DNA from: Clostridia bacterium
GTDB taxonomy: Bacteria; Bacillota; Clostridia; Oscillospirales; CAG-272
NCBI GenBank assembly: GCA_017456905.1
Contig: JAFTIL010000011.1
Coordinates: 1 to 46,553 of the forward strand
Length of the DNA: 46,553 bases
Reading direction: 5' to 3'
Both the position numbers and the translations under genes were made by a program. Of the stretch, positions 43,722 to 46,553 are shown in pieces; positions within the stretch are counted from its first letter, which is position 1; each line of letters starts with the position of its first letter. The notes beneath the pieces are model-generated. The model saw only the letters and a program-made list of their open reading frames with translations, did not search any database and was not told where the DNA came from.

Positions 43722-46553
43722 TCACTTTTCGCTTGAAGTCTTATAGTTTTGGTCCTTCCCTGTCATAGATAGGCGGGAGGAGCGCAGGGTGGTTTTGACA
43801 CACAGGCATATGGTCCCCGCCCACAGGAAATGCCACAGTCCAAGGATCAGGGAGCTGACGTGGGTCATGATCCCGAGCCCTAAAAGTAAACCAAAGCCTA
43901 CGATGGCCAAAAGGGAGCATATCCATGCCAGCACGCGGGTGCGCCCTGCGACGGTTTTGATACGTCGGCAGGCAACCAACGGGTAAGTCACGTCCACGGC
44001 GCGGCCCGTGGCAAGAATACTGCCGGAGCGACTGTCGCGCTCTTCATCCACGTAATCGGGACGGATCAGATGAATGCGCGGGACTGCGTCGGTGGCCAGG
44101 GGGGTGAGCAGATCAGGGGTCAGGATGGGATCGTAGCTGATCACAGACATGCTGTAGCCCATAGGGCCGAGGGTGCTGACCGCTTGGGCAAAAGAGCGTC
44201 TCGGACGGTATTTGACGGCATAGGCCAATCGGAATTTGCGGTCAAAGGCAAGGTACAGCACACGGCTGTCCTCGGTACGCTTATACATACTCTCCATACT
44301 GACACGAGGGAGCTTGATGCCTCTGCGGTTCAGCGCGTCGTACGTACCCAACAGCACCTCACAGGCCATGTCCAGACGGCGGTCTACCATATACAGGCGC
44401 AAAGTATGCTTATCGGCTTCGGCGATCTCCAGATGGATCCCCTTCAGCTCGTCTTCACGGATAGGATATTCCTCATCATAAAGGGCGAAGCCCAAGAGGG
44501 CAAAGAGACGGTTGGCAATCAGGCGGTATTCTCCTGCCTCGGTGTCTCCCACCATGGTAACGGCCTTCATTTGGGTGGCCTTCATGACGTCATTTGCCTG
44601 GAAATACAGCCGCATGGTCTCGTTCTCAGCGTGTTTACCGGGCGCATACTGCAGAGACGCCTCGGGTGTCAGAACAGCACAGCCGTGGCGACCGATGGTG
44701 CGGTTGACAAGCAGCAGAGGGAGCGTCAAAGCCGGCAGATAGGCGGCGGGAAGCACGGCCAGGTAGGTACCTACAAATGCGGATAAGCCTTGTGTCCAAG
44801 CACCTCGCCCCATGACCACCACCACACCTGCCACGACAAGAGCACCCACCAAAGCTACGCAAGCGGACAAGCCCACGGCACGGGTGTTACTATCGTATTT
44901 CGTCACCTGCAGAAAATAGTCAGCCAGGCGTTCGACCTTACGTACACGGAAGGTGCGTGCATACGCAGAGGCGTCATCGTTGCCATTCTCATGCGTCTCG
45001 GGCGCCACCACATATTTGGACTTGCCCGAAGAAACCGCACGGAAGCACAGTCGCTCAGAGGCAGTTCTGAAGCAATCGCCCAAGCAGGCGAAAAAGAGGA
45101 AAAGAAGGAAAGCGCCGATATACAAACGGATCCCCTGCCCTGCCAGGAAACAGGCCGCCACGGTCCCGGCTAACGTGACCAGAAAGGCGGCTGCGGGCAT
45201 GGCATAGGCCACCGGCTTCAATTCAAAGAGACTGCGGATGCCTTTGGCCAGATAGGTGATCGAAGGAAGGCATCCCAAAACAAGCCACAAAAGAGCCGCA
45301 AGGGGATAGGCGAAGGAATCCGAAAGAAGCTCCATTTTGTCTCCCATGACGGGCGCGAAATCAGGGAAAACGTCAAAAGCCATGCCCACGAGAGCAAAGG
45401 CCAAAGACATCCAAAGACGGAGTTTGCAGAGGATATTGGCACCTGCATATGCCCGTTCTTGCTCACAGGTCTGTTCAGCCGAGACGTATTCCTCGCCGTC
45501 GTAGACCACGGGAGGCGTGTTGCGGATGCTCCCCTTGTCCTTACGATGATACTCTTCTCTGTCACAGGAATTGCTGACACGGGTAATATGCTCGGTCTCC
45601 TCCACTTTTTTCAGCTCGGATTCATAACCAAGATGGAGATACAGGGCCGTATCCTTATCCTTCAGCTCGCCGTCTTCTGTCACAGCGTAGCCCTGCAACC
45701 GCTCCTTTTCAGAGGTTTGCACTTTACTTACAGGCTCGCTGCTTCGGTCGAGAGCGGAGGAAGGCTTTACTGCATCGTTCGCCGTGCGACTGCCCCCCCT
45801 CTTCCCCGAAGATTCGATAGAATCCAGCGTCAGTTGCAAGGGATCGTACCAATGGCGTTGGGGCTTTAACATATCGATCTCAGAGGATTGTGCCTCCATG
45901 ATCTCTTCAGCTTCGGAGGACATCATGACCTCTGCTTCCTCACCCTGGTCGATGAAGAAATTCAGCTGATCCATATCTTCGAGGTCATCATCCTCGCGAT
46001 TAGCCGCGTCTTGGGGATCAAAAACTCTTCGCAAGGCGGCTTTGGTATCGTCATCCAGATGAGATGACAGGAAGTTGTCCAGTATATCGTCGGATGAGCG
46101 ACCGTTGACATCACGGTCATCTCCCGTATGTGCTTGGGTATCGCGTTCGATCTCATCCATCAGGTCGGAGAAGGTAAGAGTACCCTGATAATCGGCATCA
46201 ACGTCATCCAGAACCTCGAATGCCACAACTTTCTCGATCTCTTCGAATTCCTCGATTTCCTCGACTTCTTCGGGTTCCTCGCCCTCCTCGGGTTCCTCGA
46301 TTTCCTCAGGTTCCTCGATTTCTTCGGGTTCCTCGATTTCTTCGGGTTCCTCGATTTCCTCGGGTTCCTCGATTTCCTCGGGTTCCTCGATTTCCTCGGG
46401 TTCCTCGACTTCTTCGGGTTCCTCGATTTCCTCGGGTTCCTCGATTTCCTCGGGTTCCTCGATTTCCTCGGGTTCCTCGATTTCCTCGGGTTCCTCGACT
46501 TCTTCGGGTTCCTCGATTTCCTCGGGTTCCTCGATTTCCTCGGGTTCCTCGAT
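43722..46553 (-). CDS. Membrane protein with degenerate P1B-ATPase-like topology and acidic repeat N-terminus (partial)
   Basis: The frame is open from the right edge to the stop at 43722 (943 codons visible), so the start lies outside. The first 95 visible residues are an acidic hexapeptide repeat (EEPEEI/V). An acidic cytoplasmic region of about 260 residues follows. Eight membrane helices then group 4+2+2. After helix 4 is a cytosolic loop of about 60 residues; after helix 6 ([24 protein letters not shown]) is a 250-residue cytosolic region; helices 7-8 and a short tail end the protein. This is the layout of heavy-metal P-type ATPases. The CPC, TGES and DKTGT motifs are absent; a GDTEAGE stretch lies about where DKTGT would be. 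It is best read as an inactive relative. No close family name is recognised. Confidence 0.65.
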   Translation of the reverse strand: MEEPEEIEEPEEIEEPEEVEEPEEIEEPEEIEEPEEIEEPEEIEEPEEVEEPEEIEEPEEIEEPEEIEEPEEIEEPEEIEEPEEIEEPEEGEEPEEVEEIEEFEEIEKVVAFEVLDDVDADYQGTLTFSDLMDEIERDTQAHTGDDRDVNGRSSDDILDNFLSSHLDDDTKAALRRVFDPQDAANREDDDLEDMDQLNFFIDQGEEAEVMMSSEAEEIMEAQSSEIDMLKPQRHWYDPLQLTLDSIESSGKRGGSRTANDAVKPSSALDRSSEPVSKVQTSEKERLQGYAVTEDGELKDKDTALYLHLGYESELKKVEETEHITRVSNSCDREEYHRKDKGSIRNTPPVVYDGEEYVSAEQTCEQERAYAGANILCKLRLWMSLAFALVGMAFDVFPDFAPVMGDKMELLSDSFAYPLAALLWLVLGCLPSITYLAKGIRSLFELKPVAYAMPAAAFLVTLAGTVAACFLAGQGIRLYIGAFLLFLFFACLGDCFRTASERLCFRAVSSGKSKYVVAPETHENGNDDASAYARTFRVRKVERLADYFLQVTKYDSNTRAVGLSACVALVGALVVAGVVVVMGRGAWTQGLSAFVGTYLAVLPAAYLPALTLPLLLVNRTIGRHGCAVLTPEASLQYAPGKHAENETMRLYFQANDVMKATQMKAVTMVGDTEAGEYRLIANRLFALLGFALYDEEYPIREDELKGIHLEIAEADKHTLRLYMVDRRLDMACEVLLGTYDALNRRGIKLPRVSMESMYKRTEDSRVLYLAFDRKFRLAYAVKYRPRRSFAQAVSTLGPMGYSMSVISYDPILTPDLLTPLATDAVPRIHLIRPDYVDEERDSRSGSILATGRAVDVTYPLVACRRIKTVAGRTRVLAWICSLLAIVGFGLLLGLGIMTHVSSLILGLWHFLWAGTICLCVKTTLRSSRLSMTGKDQNYKTSSEK
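46258..46553. repeat. 18-bp tandem repeat coding for EEPEEI/V
   Basis: About 16 units of TCCTCGATTTCCTCGGGT run to the window edge, with a few units differing at one base (ATT/ACT, TTC). On the minus strand each unit codes for six residues, so changes in copy number keep the frame. The array is probably longer than the window shows. Confidence 0.95.

Overview
The window looks like chromosomal DNA of a spore-forming, Gram-positive anaerobe of the class Clostridia, probably an uncultured Oscillospiraceae/Ruminococcaceae-type gut bacterium. The support is an alpha/beta-type small acid-soluble spore protein, a type I dockerin, a leucine T-box, a CpsB/C/D-type capsule regulatory module, and Clostridia-style sigma/membrane-protein and radical SAM gene pairs. 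No rRNA, tRNA, CRISPR array or prophage was seen. The taxonomic guess is an inference from gene content only.

Layout. (1) 1-14500, minus strand: an exopolysaccharide/capsule transcription unit. It starts at a consensus promoter (14473-14501) and runs through a ~400-nt leader that folds like an attenuator or riboswitch. The genes are then, in order, a Wzz-like chain-length protein, a BY-kinase, a PHP phosphatase, a 50-codon small ORF, a Wzy-like polymerase, LicD, a GT2, a GT4, a 1494-aa phosphodiester-glycosidase protein ending in a dockerin, and a secreted B-repeat protein that runs off the left edge. (2) 14500-16900: a spore protein gene with a structured leader, and a membrane-bound XRE regulator. 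A 3'-end relic of a PTS IIC paralogue sits beside the regulator. (3) 17030-19151: a DUF554 membrane protein and a PTS IIC-type permease. (4) 19250-21540: an accessory island with a lone MobV relaxase gene coupled to a 27-codon leader ORF. Beside it is a ~345-nt stretch of consecutive stem-loops that has its own minus-strand promoter and two tandem intrinsic terminators, and is a candidate new structured RNA and/or oriT. (5) 21595-27993, plus strand: a housekeeping operon of pncB, uracil-DNA glycosylase, AEC transporter, TrpR-like regulator, methyltransferase, hslO and cysK. (6) 28088-31311: an ECF-like sigma factor overlapping a large single-pass membrane protein, a candidate signal-transduction pair. 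(7) 31394-38372: a cytidylate-kinase-like protein, leuS with its T-box, a metallophosphoesterase/VanZ/lipoprotein operon and a THUMP methyltransferase. (8) 38855-46553: a Cthe_2159-like beta-helix lipoprotein, the paired TIGR03936/TIGR03960-type radical SAM genes, and a membrane protein with P1B-ATPase-like topology but no DKTGT motif, fed by an acidic hexapeptide repeat that runs off the right edge.

Three kinds of small repeats are scattered between genes: MITE-like elements with ~20-bp terminal inverted repeats (three copies), a GTACG-hairpin element with GGGAAACTTTTT-type arms (four copies), and a duplicated terminator. The most promising new biology is the capsule-leader switch (14208-14306), the promoter-to-terminator structured RNA next to the relaxase (21160-21504), the MITE family, and the degenerate P-type-ATPase-like protein.
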